DNA of 8,401 nucleotides from DAOMNN01 sp964404505 (GCA_964404505.1 CAYOKH010000077.1:1-8401), one strand, 5' to 3'. Positions 1-5,911 are shown, numbered from the stretch's first letter. Made by a program: numbers and translations. Notes: generated from the letters alone by a model not told the origin.

Positions 1-31
1 GCCGCCTCAGAGCCCCGCTCGGGCACCCACC

Positions 32-75
32 TATGGGAGACACCAAGGGATTCCAATCCCTTCGCCTCCCGCCAT
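32..75 (-). repeat. 44-base repeat with palindromic core, left inverted copy
   Basis: The reverse complement of this stretch starts ATGGCGGGAGGCG, continues through the palindrome AAGGGATTGGAATCCCTT and ends GGTGTC-CCCATA. It matches 952-994 almost base for base, with one extra T in this copy. Beyond CCCATA the two loci diverge completely, so the boundary is sharp. The core is an 8-bp perfect inverted repeat with a 2-base centre. Read on the plus strand this copy vaguely recalls a T arm followed by an acceptor end finishing in GCCA, but the loop and arm lengths do not fit a tRNA. The family is not one I recognise. Confidence 0.75.
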
Positions 76-101
76 AACTCCGCGTAAGTCCTTGAAAACC
101 A

Positions 102-146
102 TGGTGGGCCCGCCAGGACTCGAACCTGGAACCAAGGGATTATGAG
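102..146 (-). tRNA. truncated 3' half of a CAU-anticodon tRNA (tRNA-Ile2 or tRNA-Met), probable attachment-site remnant
   Basis: On the minus strand the segment reads as a complete 3' tRNA half. It has an anticodon loop CTCATAA (anticodon CAT), a 5-nt 3' anticodon strand, a 5-nt variable loop, a perfect T stem CCAGG/CCTGG around the loop TTCGAGT, a 7-nt acceptor strand CGGGCCC, discriminator A and an encoded CCA. The variable-region sequence CTTGGTT resembles tRNA-Ile2 (CAU) more than elongator tRNA-Met, but the identity is uncertain. Directly 5' of the anticodon loop the expected anticodon strand (AGGGA on the minus strand) is absent, and no D arm or 5' acceptor follows. It therefore cannot be a functional tRNA. 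Tyrosine recombinases commonly use exactly this span of a tRNA gene as crossover site, so I infer an att scar. The geometry would place the inserted DNA at higher coordinates. No integrase is present in the window. Confidence 0.8.
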
Positions 147-226
147 GACCAGTAAGTGCTTGTGTTTTCGGCAGAAAATGGAAGAAACTTAAGGGGTTTT
201 TCGGTCCCCTCAGAGAGTGTCTCTCC

Positions 227-262
227 CGTCCGAACCGCCGTCCGAACTACCGCCCGAACCTC
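227..262. repeat. three tandem 12-base units, consensus CGYCCGAACYNC
   Basis: The units are CGTCCGAACCGC (227-238), CGTCCGAACTAC (239-250) and CGCCCGAACCTC (251-262). Related CCGAAC or ACGAAC words recur irregularly downstream, up to about position 400. The array is short and could be a regulator-binding cluster, a slipped-strand duplication or part of a degraded coding sequence. Nothing in the window decides between these. Confidence 0.6.
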
Positions 263-532
263 GGCTTTGAGGCGAAGGGATGCTGGGTCCCCTAGTGTAT
301 CCCGTTCAACGGCTTAGGCACCCCGCCCGGCTGACCCGTACGAACTTGGGCCGAGTCCGGTCCGAAATTGCCCGAGCATCGTCCGAACGGGCCGAACTTG
401 GCCAGACTGATCCATGCTGGGCGTGTCGGATCCTGGATCACGCTAACGAAGCACCGTTACGAGCTAAGTCCAATTCTAAACTGCCGGCAAAAGTGGGACG
501 ACGTCAGCCTCGAAGCACAAACGAAAACAAAC

Positions 533-539
533 AAGGGGT
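533..539 (+). promoter_or_regulatory. ribosome binding site favouring an ATT start at 548
   Basis: A purine/G-rich AAGGGGTGG string lies 8 to 9 bases before ATT at 548. No comparable motif lies ahead of the in-frame ATG at 581, where the upstream bases are pyrimidine-rich. An in-frame TAA at 542-544 limits any start to 545 or later, and ATT 548 is the only near-cognate codon in the best position. Confidence 0.45.
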
Positions 540-547
540 GGTAAACG

Positions 548-826
548 ATTGAGCCGAAAGACTTCCTGTTCTTCGACCAGATGATCAAACCGAGAGTGAT
601 CACGTTCCTCTACTGGCTGCTGCTGGTGGTCATCGTGCTCGGAGGCATCGGCACGATGTTCACGCAGTCGTTCCTCGGGGGTCTGGTCGGAATGGTGATC
701 GACGCGTTCTTCGCGCGCATCTGGTGCGAGCTGCTGATCGTGATGTTCAAGATGAACGACGCGCTACAGGCGATCAAGAGTTCTCAGACGACGCCGAGCA
801 TGGTGGGTCAAGTGCAAGAGGCCTAA
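548..826 (+). CDS. small DUF4282-type membrane protein
   Basis: This is a predicted 92-residue inner-membrane protein of unknown function. After a short polar head it has two hydrophobic helices (about residues 19-35 and 42-57), then an amphipathic 'ELLIVMFKMNDALQAIKS' segment and a polar tail. This layout and the 'CELLIVMFKMN' stretch match what I know of DUF4282 proteins. Members typically begin with an F-rich 'F-FD-MI-P' stretch. Here that stretch (KDFLFFDQMIKP) lies upstream of the ATG at 581, so I place the start at ATT 548, which follows a fair ribosome binding site. With ATG 581 the protein would be 81 residues and lack the conserved head. It stands alone between repeat-rich intergenic regions and no partner is evident. 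The family call is moderately sure and the start is less so. Confidence 0.75.
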   Translation: MEPKDFLFFDQMIKPRVITFLYWLLLVVIVLGGIGTMFTQSFLGGLVGMVIDAFFARIWCELLIVMFKMNDALQAIKSSQTTPSMVGQVQEA

Positions 827-875
827 GCGCGGGCGCGCACGGCGATCGACATCTAGAGGCGCACCTTCCGGCGGC

Positions 876-918
876 GATGCCAGGATTCCAGGTTCCCGCC
901 GCTGCGCCCCCTGGGGCC
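876..918 (+). repeat. GC-rich direct repeat, copy 1
   Basis: The core CCAGGATTCCAGGTTCCCGC is followed by GC-rich sequence ending CCCCCTGGGGCC, a small palindrome. It aligns with 1076-1115 over about 40 bases with a few substitutions and two single-base gaps. The two copies lie about 200 bases apart and bracket the inverted copy of the 44-base repeat. It is not coding in any supported frame. Confidence 0.6.
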
Positions 919-951
919 TGATCTCATTGAGACTCAGCGACCGATGTCCGC

Positions 952-994
952 ATGGCGGGAGGCGAAGGGATTGGAATCCCTTGGTGTCCCCATA
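952..994 (+). repeat. 44-base repeat with palindromic core, right copy
   Basis: This copy is inverted relative to 32-75. It carries the same palindrome AAGGGATTGGAATCCCTT (966-983 region) and the same flanks, ATGGCGGGAGGCG before and GGTGTCCCCATA after. The two copies enclose about 0.9 kb that contains the tRNA half and the DUF4282-type gene, but nothing that looks like a transposase. Confidence 0.75.
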
Positions 995-1075
995 CTGGGG
1001 GCTGGACGGCGGCCCCGGCGGACGGTGGGACGCTGGGATCCTGGGAAGCTGGGCAACCTGACTCGCCCCCCGACG

Positions 1076-1115
1076 GATCCAGGATTCCACGTTCCCGCCC
1101 CTGTCCCCTAGGGCC
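1076..1115 (+). repeat. GC-rich direct repeat, copy 2
   Basis: The core CCAGGATTCCACGTTCCCGC runs into CCCCTAGGGCC. It is the partner of the copy at 876-918, differing mainly at one base in the core and in the palindromic tail (CCCCTAGGGG-like versus CCCCCTGGGG). It ends about 75 bases before the response-regulator start. Confidence 0.6.
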
Positions 1116-1191
1116 CGACCGGGAGGTCTGGAATTTCCTGGCCTGGGTCGTCGCGGTACTATCGTTCGGGAGTTTCCGATGGATTTTCAGC

Positions 1192-1869
1192 GTGCGCATC
1201 CTACTGGTGGAAGACGACAAGGATCTCGGCGAGGCCATTGTCAAACGACTGCGTCGCGACGGCCATGGCATCGACTGGCAGAACACCGGCGAGGGCGCGG
1301 ACGGCGTACTGCGCTACCAGGAGTACGATGTCATCGTGCTCGACATCGGCCTGCCCAAGATGGACGGCTTCGCTGTGCTCCAGGGAATGCGTCGCCGGGG
1401 ATGCAAGACGCCCGTCTTGATGCTCACGGCGCGGTCGAACATCCAGGACCGGGTAGGCGCTCTGGACCTCGGCGCGGACGACTACCTGCCCAAGCCATTC
1501 GATTTTCGCGAGTTCGATGCACGGTGCCGCGCGCTGCTCAGGCGCTCGCAGGGGATCGCCTCCAACTTCATCCACGCGGGTTCACTCAAGGTCGATCAGG
1601 CCGCCAAGCTTGTGTGGGTAGACGATACACCGGTCGAACTGCCAAACCGGGAATTCCGACTGCTGGAGATTTTCGTCACGAACCTGGGTCGGATCTTCAG
1701 CAAGGATGGGCTTTCCTCTCACCTCTCGGACTTCGATGAAGACCTCAGCTCGAATGCCATTGAGCTCTATGTCGGTCGTCTGCGCAAAAGGCTTGGCCAG
1801 GCGCTCGTGATTCGCACTATCCGCGGGCAGGGTTATCGCGCCGAGCCTCCTGACGATGGCAGCGGGTAG
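1192..1869 (+). CDS. OmpR-family response regulator (TctD/QseB-like)
   Basis: This 225-residue DNA-binding response regulator is phosphorylated by the kinase encoded next. The N-terminal receiver domain (about 1-115) shows the acidic pair D8-D9 in 'VEDD', phospho-acceptor D51 in 'VLDIGLP', T79 in 'LTAR' and K101 in 'LPKPF'. The C-terminal winged-helix domain (about 130-220) shows 'NREFRLLEIF' and the recognition/wing stretch 'ELYVGRLRKRL' to 'RTIRGQGYR'. I chose GTG at 1192 because family members begin 'MRILLVEDD'. The longer frame to 952 adds 80 residues of translated repeat, and the ATG at 1179 is out of frame. No strong ribosome binding site is seen. Family relatives such as TctD control carboxylate transport, and the context (kinase, binding protein, CitMHS transporter) fits that. 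The exact target is inferred. Confidence 0.93.
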   Translation: MRILLVEDDKDLGEAIVKRLRRDGHGIDWQNTGEGADGVLRYQEYDVIVLDIGLPKMDGFAVLQGMRRRGCKTPVLMLTARSNIQDRVGALDLGADDYLPKPFDFREFDARCRALLRRSQGIASNFIHAGSLKVDQAAKLVWVDDTPVELPNREFRLLEIFVTNLGRIFSKDGLSSHLSDFDEDLSSNAIELYVGRLRKRLGQALVIRTIRGQGYRAEPPDDGSG

Positions 1870-1870
1870 C

Positions 1871-3247
1871 ATGCTTTCGCTGCGGTTTCGCCTCTTGGCA
1901 TTGGTCGGATCGCTGTTCATCGCGGGCATGTTCGTGCTCTATATTGCATCCAACCTCTATGGACGAACCGCCGCGGACCGTTCCTTCGATCGACTTCTGG
2001 CGGCCTCTGCAATGTCGATCGCTGAGACTATTTCCATCGCCGCGGGTTCCGTGCTCGTCGATGTCCCTTATGCAGCGCTTGACATGCTTGGCGCGGCACC
2101 TGACGACCGCGTGTTCTACCAGGTATCCGGGCCCGACGGTGCGACAGTCACCGGATACGAAGGTCTCCCCTACATGGCGGGTATCGAGGTCACCACGGGA
2201 AACGGCACGGGCGAGTTCGGCTATTTTGATGCGCCGTATCGTGGCGAAATGGCGAGGTTCGCGCGGCTGTCTCGCGAAATTGCCCAGCCCGGCGTCAGCG
2301 GGTCGATCGTTGTACAAGTGGGGCATACGCGCCGGGCGCGCGACGCGTTGGTGCGCGAACTGGTCGTCAGCACCCTGATGCCGATTGCACTAGTGACCTT
2401 GGCGGCGCTTACGCTGGTGTGGTTTGGCATTGGGGGAGCGTTGCGTCCGCTCGACCGCTTGCGCAGGGACATTGAGGCCCGCAAGCCCTCGGATCTGCAA
2501 CCGTTGGGCGCGCCGGCGCCGACGGAAATCCAGCCGCTCATCTTCGCGCTGAATGATTTTATGCGCAGGCTCGGTGGAACCATCGACATGCTGCGTGCCT
2601 TTGTCGCCGATGCCGCCCACCAGGTCCGCACGCCGCTGGCCGCACTGCGGGCACAGGTGCAGGCCGCTGCGGACGATGACCCGGAGGAGATCCGGCGCAG
2701 CCTGGAGACTATCGACCGAAGCGCGTCGCGGCTTACGCGCCTCGTCAATCAGTTGCTCAGTGACGCGGCAGTGATGCATCGCTCCCACGTCATGCATTTC
2801 GACACCGTGGACCTGGTCAAGACAGTCACGGAGGCCATCCAGGAATCTGTATCGATCACCGACCACCACGCCATCAGCTTCGAGTGCAGGGTCAATCGCG
2901 CACATGTCCATGGCGATTCGTTGATGTTGCGCGAGGCGATCAAAAACGTGATCGACAACGCCATGCTCCACGGAGACGGTGTCGCGCAGGGCGTGGATGT
3001 CATCCTCGACGAGCACGCGGGTGTGTACTCGCTGCGCGTTCTCGATCACGGGCCAGGGATTGAGGCCGAGCACGAGGCGCGAATCTTCGAGCGCTTCGCG
3101 CGCGGCGATGATCGGGTGGCGGGAGCCGGTCTTGGCTTAGCCATCGTCAGGCAAGCGATCGGGACGCACGGTGGTCGTGTGCTACTGCACAAGCGCGATG
3201 GTGGCGGCCTGATCGTGGAATGCCTGGTACCGGATCGCCTTCCATGA
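1871..3247 (+). CDS. sensor histidine kinase, TctE/QseC-like
   Basis: This 458-residue inner-membrane kinase is the partner of the preceding regulator. TM1 is at about residues 7-26, followed by a periplasmic sensing region of about 140 residues resembling the 2CSK_N domain of TctE-type kinases. TM2 is at about 167-190, followed by a HAMP-like linker. The H box 'DAAHQVRTPLAAL' carries the phospho-acceptor H250. The ATP-binding domain has an N box (N359 and N363 in 'KNVIDNAMLHG'), a G1 box (D392 in 'DHGPGI'), an F box 'IFERFARG' and a G2 box 'GAGLGLAIV' (about 418). All catalytic boxes look intact. I prefer ATG 1871, one base after the regulator's stop. ATG 1856 is in frame and would add five residues and overlap the regulator. 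Its 3' end overlaps the binding-protein gene by ATGA, which suggests translational coupling. Confidence 0.93.
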   Translation: MLSLRFRLLALVGSLFIAGMFVLYIASNLYGRTAADRSFDRLLAASAMSIAETISIAAGSVLVDVPYAALDMLGAAPDDRVFYQVSGPDGATVTGYEGLPYMAGIEVTTGNGTGEFGYFDAPYRGEMARFARLSREIAQPGVSGSIVVQVGHTRRARDALVRELVVSTLMPIALVTLAALTLVWFGIGGALRPLDRLRRDIEARKPSDLQPLGAPAPTEIQPLIFALNDFMRRLGGTIDMLRAFVADAAHQVRTPLAALRAQVQAAADDDPEEIRRSLETIDRSASRLTRLVNQLLSDAAVMHRSHVMHFDTVDLVKTVTEAIQESVSITDHHAISFECRVNRAHVHGDSLMLREAIKNVIDNAMLHGDGVAQGVDVILDEHAGVYSLRVLDHGPGIEAEHEARIFERFARGDDRVAGAGLGLAIVRQAIGTHGGRVLLHKRDGGGLIVECLVPDRLP

Positions 3248-4353
3248 GAGGGGCGCTTCCCCGTTACTGGACACTGGTTCTCACGGTCCTTGGACTCTCG
3301 ATACTCGTCGGCGTTGTGACCATTACACTGATGGGACGGACATCTTCGCTGGCGCCGCCCTCCGGTGTGCTGACGATCTACAGCACGACCGACTCCACGG
3401 CCTTTGCACCGGTGATCGCGGATTTCGGCGAAGTCCATGCAGACATCGAGGTCGTCTATATCGAGATCGAGGGTCGGCCGCAGTACGAGCGATTCCTGGC
3501 TGAGGTCGAGCTGGGGCAACCGGGCGCCGACCTGTTACTGAGTTCGTCGATGGACCTGCAGACGAAGCTGGTCAATGACGGCTACGCGCGAAGCTACGCC
3601 ACGGAACATGCGGCGGCGCTGCCGGCATGGGCACGGTGGCGAAACGAGGCCTTTGGCTTTACCTTCGAACCAGCGGTCATGGTATTCAATGCGCGTATTG
3701 CCGCTGAACGCCCGGTACCGCAGTCCCGCGCCGAGCTGCTCGATACGCTAAAAGCTGACAGGGAGTTCTGGCACGGTAAGGTCGGGACCTACGACATTAC
3801 GCTTAGTGGCGTGGGTTATCTGCTGGCCTCACAGGATGACCGGCAATACAGCGACTTCCGCCTGTTGACGGAGGCCTTCGGCGACGTGGGAGTCAGGCTC
3901 GAGGAGAACACCTCGACGCTCTTGTCGCTGATCGAGCGCGGCGATCTTCTGGTGGGATACAACCTGCTCGGCTCCTATGCGCGCTCGCGCGTGGACGCGG
4001 GTGCCGAGCTGACGATCGTACACCCGACGGAATACACGCTCGTGGTCTCACGAACGGCGGTGATTCCCCGCAGCGCCCCGAACCCGGACGCAGCGCAGGC
4101 CTTTCTTGATTACCTGCTCTCTCGAAGGGGACAGGGCACGCTCGCCCGCCAGGGCGGGCTCAGCGCGATCCGCGAGGACATGACCGGACCTTACTCGCGC
4201 TTGGGCATGGCCGATGCCCAGGTCGGCCTTCTGCGGCCGATTCCGCTCGGGCCGGGACTGCTCGCGTATCGCGACCAGCAAAAGCAAAGCCGACTGCTCC
4301 TTGCCTGGCGCAATCTCACCCAGGCCCGCGAACCCCGCCCGGCGACCGACTGA
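3244..4353 (+). CDS. membrane-anchored periplasmic solute-binding protein (Fe3+/PgtC-like family)
   Basis: This is a 369-residue extracytoplasmic solute-binding protein. The N terminus has one hydrophobic helix (about residues 9-30) without an obvious cleavage site, so it may stay anchored. The binding fold starts at about residue 41 with 'GVLTIYSTTDS', typical of iron-binding/AfuA-like and PgtC-like proteins, and continues through 'GADLLLSSSMD' and 'FTFEPAVMVFNARI'. ATG 3244 overlaps the kinase stop as ATGA, which favours it over the in-frame ATG 3220. No ABC permease or ATPase follows. Together with the coupling to a two-component system, this suggests it works as a ligand-presenting co-sensor, as PgtC does for PgtB, rather than as a transporter component. 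The ligand is unknown. An organic acid or its metal complex is inferred from the CitMHS gene downstream. Confidence 0.88.
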   Translation: MRGALPRYWTLVLTVLGLSILVGVVTITLMGRTSSLAPPSGVLTIYSTTDSTAFAPVIADFGEVHADIEVVYIEIEGRPQYERFLAEVELGQPGADLLLSSSMDLQTKLVNDGYARSYATEHAAALPAWARWRNEAFGFTFEPAVMVFNARIAAERPVPQSRAELLDTLKADREFWHGKVGTYDITLSGVGYLLASQDDRQYSDFRLLTEAFGDVGVRLEENTSTLLSLIERGDLLVGYNLLGSYARSRVDAGAELTIVHPTEYTLVVSRTAVIPRSAPNPDAAQAFLDYLLSRRGQGTLARQGGLSAIREDMTGPYSRLGMADAQVGLLRPIPLGPGLLAYRDQQKQSRLLLAWRNLTQAREPRPATD

Positions 4354-4355
4354 TC

Positions 4356-4374
4356 GCGCTGATTATTGCAGCGC
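4356..4374. terminator. short hairpin just after the binding-protein gene
   Basis: GCGCTG (4356-4361) and CAGCGC (4369-4374) form a 6-bp perfect stem around a 7-base AT-rich loop, three bases after the stop codon. No T tract follows, so it is either a weak or factor-assisted terminator or an operator-like palindrome for the downstream promoter. Confidence 0.35.
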
Positions 4375-4376
4375 AA

Positions 4377-4392
4377 TGTCAGCTTGGTGACA
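4377..4392. promoter_or_regulatory. palindrome TGTCA-N6-TGACA upstream of the transporter
   Basis: Two 5-base half sites are separated by GCTTGG in the intergenic gap ahead of the CitMHS gene. Dyads like this are often regulator sites. OmpR-family proteins usually prefer direct repeats, so linking it to the neighbouring regulator is only a guess. GTGACA at 4387-4392 also resembles a -35 hexamer, but no convincing -10 is found 17 bases on. Confidence 0.25.
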
Positions 4393-4480
4393 GCAACGCC
4401 TGCTAGCGTGGTTTCCAGCACAGTCCAATGCCGGCATCGACCGGGGAACCAGTCACTGCTGCAAACTGACGAGAGAAATC

Positions 4481-4541
4481 ATGAAGATTCACCAACTCGT
4501 GGCAATGGCGGTTGCAATCGGCCGCGGCGCTATCGCGTTGA
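4481..4541 (+). pseudogene. orphan signal-peptide-like coding start upstream of the transporter
   Basis: ATG 4481 is preceded by a purine-rich GACGAGAGAA. It opens a peptide beginning MKIHQLVAMAVAIG, a plausible signal-peptide head (basic start, hydrophobic core). After about 19 residues it runs into the ribosome binding site of the transporter gene and then continues out of frame over that gene to 5155, giving Arg/Gly-rich shadow sequence with no fold. I interpret it as the 5' remnant of a secreted-protein gene truncated by deletion, or as a short translated leader. A TGA at 4539-4541 lies one frame off and would close it after a single-base slip. Confidence 0.35.
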
Positions 4542-4549
4542 GAGGAGGT
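4541..4549 (+). promoter_or_regulatory. strong ribosome binding site for the GTG-started transporter
   Basis: AGAGGAGGT lies 7 bases before GTG 4557. This near-perfect anti-16S match decides the start, because the transporter frame offers no ATG near this point and the residues after GTG begin the first membrane helix. Confidence 0.75.
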
Positions 4550-4556
4550 TGGGGTC

Positions 4557-5870
4557 GTGCTATCTGCAGTCGGACTGGCAACCGTCCTGACGATCATCGT
4601 GTTGCTGGTGTCGCGCAAGGTGGCGCCAGTGGTCGCGCTGACACTCGTCCCGTTTGTTGGTGCGCTGGTGGCGGGCTTCAGCTTCGAGGAAATCGGCGAA
4701 TATTTTGCGACCGGCCTGGGCTCCGTGGCGCATGTCGCGGCGATGTTCATTTTCGCGATCTCGTTCTTTGGCGTGCTCCAGGACGCAGGCCTGTTCAAGC
4801 CGATGGTCAACTTCCTGGTGAAAGTGTCGGGTGGCAGTGTCGTTTCTGTAGCCATCGGCACCGCCGTAATCGGCATGATCGCTCATCTCGATGGCGCGGG
4901 AGCTACGACCTTCCTGCTGACAATCCCGGCGCTGCTACCGCTGTATCACCGCCTGGGTATGAATCCCTACCTGATGATGATGTTGCTGGCCACGGGTGCC
5001 GGCATCTTCAACCTGCTGCCTTGGGCTGGGCCGCTCGGCCGCACGGCCGCCGTGCTGGAGCTCGAGCCCGTGGCGCTGTGGTACCCGTTGATTCCCGTGC
5101 AGATCGCCGGCGCGGTCCTGCTCGTCGCCTTCGCCGCAGGTTTGGGTATGCGTGAGCGCAGTCGCATTCACGCCGGCGGGATGTGGCGGCCCTCGGGCGA
5201 GGGTGGGACCGCTGTGTCACTGACGAACACCGGCGACCCGACACTTGCCCGACCGAAGCTGATTTGGGTGAACCTGGCGATCCTGCTATGCGTTCTCGGC
5301 GCGCTCGTCTCCGGCCTGATGCCCGCGGCTTACGTGTTCATGATTGGCCTGGCGGTGGCAGTGGTGATCAACTACCCGTCAGTGCCCGATCAGATGGCCA
5401 GGATGAATGCACACGCGCCAAACGCGCTGCTGATGGGCGCGATCATTCTCTCGGCCGGCTCGCTGCTCGGTATTCTCAACGGCACTGGCATGCTGCGATC
5501 GATCGCCGCGGACATGGTGCTGGTGCTGCCCGCCGGCGTTGTCCCCCACCTGCACCTGGTGGTCGGTTTTTTCGGCCTGCCACTGGACTTGTTGCTGAGC
5601 ACGGATGCCTACTACTTCGCCTTGCTGCCCGTGGTCGAGCAGATCGTCTCCCCGCACGGCGTGTCGACGACGACAACAGCGTATTCGTTGGTCATCGGAA
5701 ACGTCATCGGTACATTTCTCAGCCCGTTTTCGCCTGCACTGTGGCTTGGCCTTGGTCTCGCCAGGCTCGAAATCGGCATGCACCTGCGTTATTCGTTCAT
5801 GCCGATGTGGATTTTCTCACTCATCCTGATGGGGTTCGCGGCAATGATCGGACTGATCCCGATCGCGTGA
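4557..5870 (+). CDS. CitMHS-family citrate-metal/proton symporter
   Basis: This is a 437-residue polytopic inner-membrane transporter. Family members import citrate complexed with divalent metal (Mg2+ or Ca2+ type) by proton symport. The length matches characterised CitMHS proteins. The signature segment 'HLDGAGATTFLLTIPA' begins at H110, ahead of 'LPLYHRLGMNP'. A second half-domain from about residue 240 carries 'LPLDLLLSTDAYYFALLPV' and 'IGTFLSPFSPALWLGLGLA', consistent with the inverted two-half layout of the ion-transporter superfamily. A hydrophilic stretch at about 200-235 separates the halves. It starts at GTG 4557 behind a strong ribosome binding site. It is likely controlled by the TctDE-like system upstream, from which a 203-base gap separates it. 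The true substrate could be another tricarboxylate. The family call is firm. Confidence 0.92.
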   Translation: MLSAVGLATVLTIIVLLVSRKVAPVVALTLVPFVGALVAGFSFEEIGEYFATGLGSVAHVAAMFIFAISFFGVLQDAGLFKPMVNFLVKVSGGSVVSVAIGTAVIGMIAHLDGAGATTFLLTIPALLPLYHRLGMNPYLMMMLLATGAGIFNLLPWAGPLGRTAAVLELEPVALWYPLIPVQIAGAVLLVAFAAGLGMRERSRIHAGGMWRPSGEGGTAVSLTNTGDPTLARPKLIWVNLAILLCVLGALVSGLMPAAYVFMIGLAVAVVINYPSVPDQMARMNAHAPNALLMGAIILSAGSLLGILNGTGMLRSIAADMVLVLPAGVVPHLHLVVGFFGLPLDLLLSTDAYYFALLPVVEQIVSPHGVSTTTTAYSLVIGNVIGTFLSPFSPALWLGLGLARLEIGMHLRYSFMPMWIFSLILMGFAAMIGLIPIA

Positions 5871-5898
5871 CCGCCTACGATCGGCAAAATGTTTTTTT
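5859..5898 (+). terminator. hairpin plus displaced T tract at the end of the transporter gene
   Basis: CCGATCG (5859-5865) and CGATCGG (5878-5884) form a perfect 7-bp stem with a 12-base loop that contains the transporter stop codon. Seven T residues follow at 5892-5898, but after a 7-base spacer (CAAAATG). An efficient intrinsic terminator has the T run directly behind the stem, so this may be a leaky terminator or attenuator between the transporter and the next gene. Confidence 0.4.
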
Positions 5899-5911
5899 AT
5901 GGAGATTAACG

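Larger units (their letters stand above)
148..547. other. gene-poor stretch with CCGAAC-type short repeats
   Basis: I see no convincing gene here. The only sizeable open frame (280-552, plus) is arginine-rich, has no recognisable domain or good ribosome binding site, and shares its reading direction with repeat DNA. The stretch holds a small stem (AGGGG at 192-196 with CCCCT at 206-210, 9-base loop), a 12-base tandem repeat at 227-262, and further scattered CCGAAC/CCGAAA variants around 339-400. A 13-base match (GAGGCGAAGGGAT, 269-281) to the 44-base repeat suggests a degraded third copy. If the tRNA half is an attachment scar, this stretch would be the terminal non-coding part of the inserted DNA. 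Confidence 0.5.
827..1191. other. repeat-rich intergenic region upstream of the response regulator
   Basis: No gene is supported here. The stretch contains one copy of the 44-base palindromic repeat (952-994) and both copies of a GC-rich direct repeat (876-918 and 1076-1115). The response-regulator frame is open upstream to 952, but that extension would translate repeat DNA and is not part of the receiver fold. A promoter for the downstream operon should lie near its end. TACTAT at 1157-1162 is a possible -10 element, but I see no good -35 at the right spacing. Confidence 0.6.

Noticed and set aside
32..75. A tRNA-Ser-like 3' end
   Set aside because: It ends in GCCA and has a stem like a T arm, but the T loop and acceptor lengths are off and no other tRNA arms are present. 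Treated as a repeat.
280..552. Open frame of 90 codons on the plus strand
   Set aside because: Arg-rich, no domain, no ribosome binding site, lies in repeat-containing DNA and has no neighbour support.
952..1191. 80-residue N-terminal extension of the response regulator
   Set aside because: It translates the palindromic and GC-rich repeats. The receiver domain begins exactly at GTG 1192.
1..1191. CRISPR array or transposon with transposase
   Set aside because: Repeats are too few and irregularly spaced for CRISPR, and no transposase-like protein is encoded between them.
2390..3073. Long minus-strand frames across the kinase gene
   Set aside because: Typical antisense shadows of high-GC coding DNA, with no domains and no start signals.
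4481..5155. 224-codon frame overlapping the transporter
   Set aside because: After the first 20 codons the product is Arg/Gly-rich shadow sequence. Only the first part is kept as a possible remnant.
5183..5911. Long upstream extension of the secreted protein frame
   Set aside because: It overlaps the well-supported transporter in another frame, and the signal peptide and ribosome binding site place the start at 5912.
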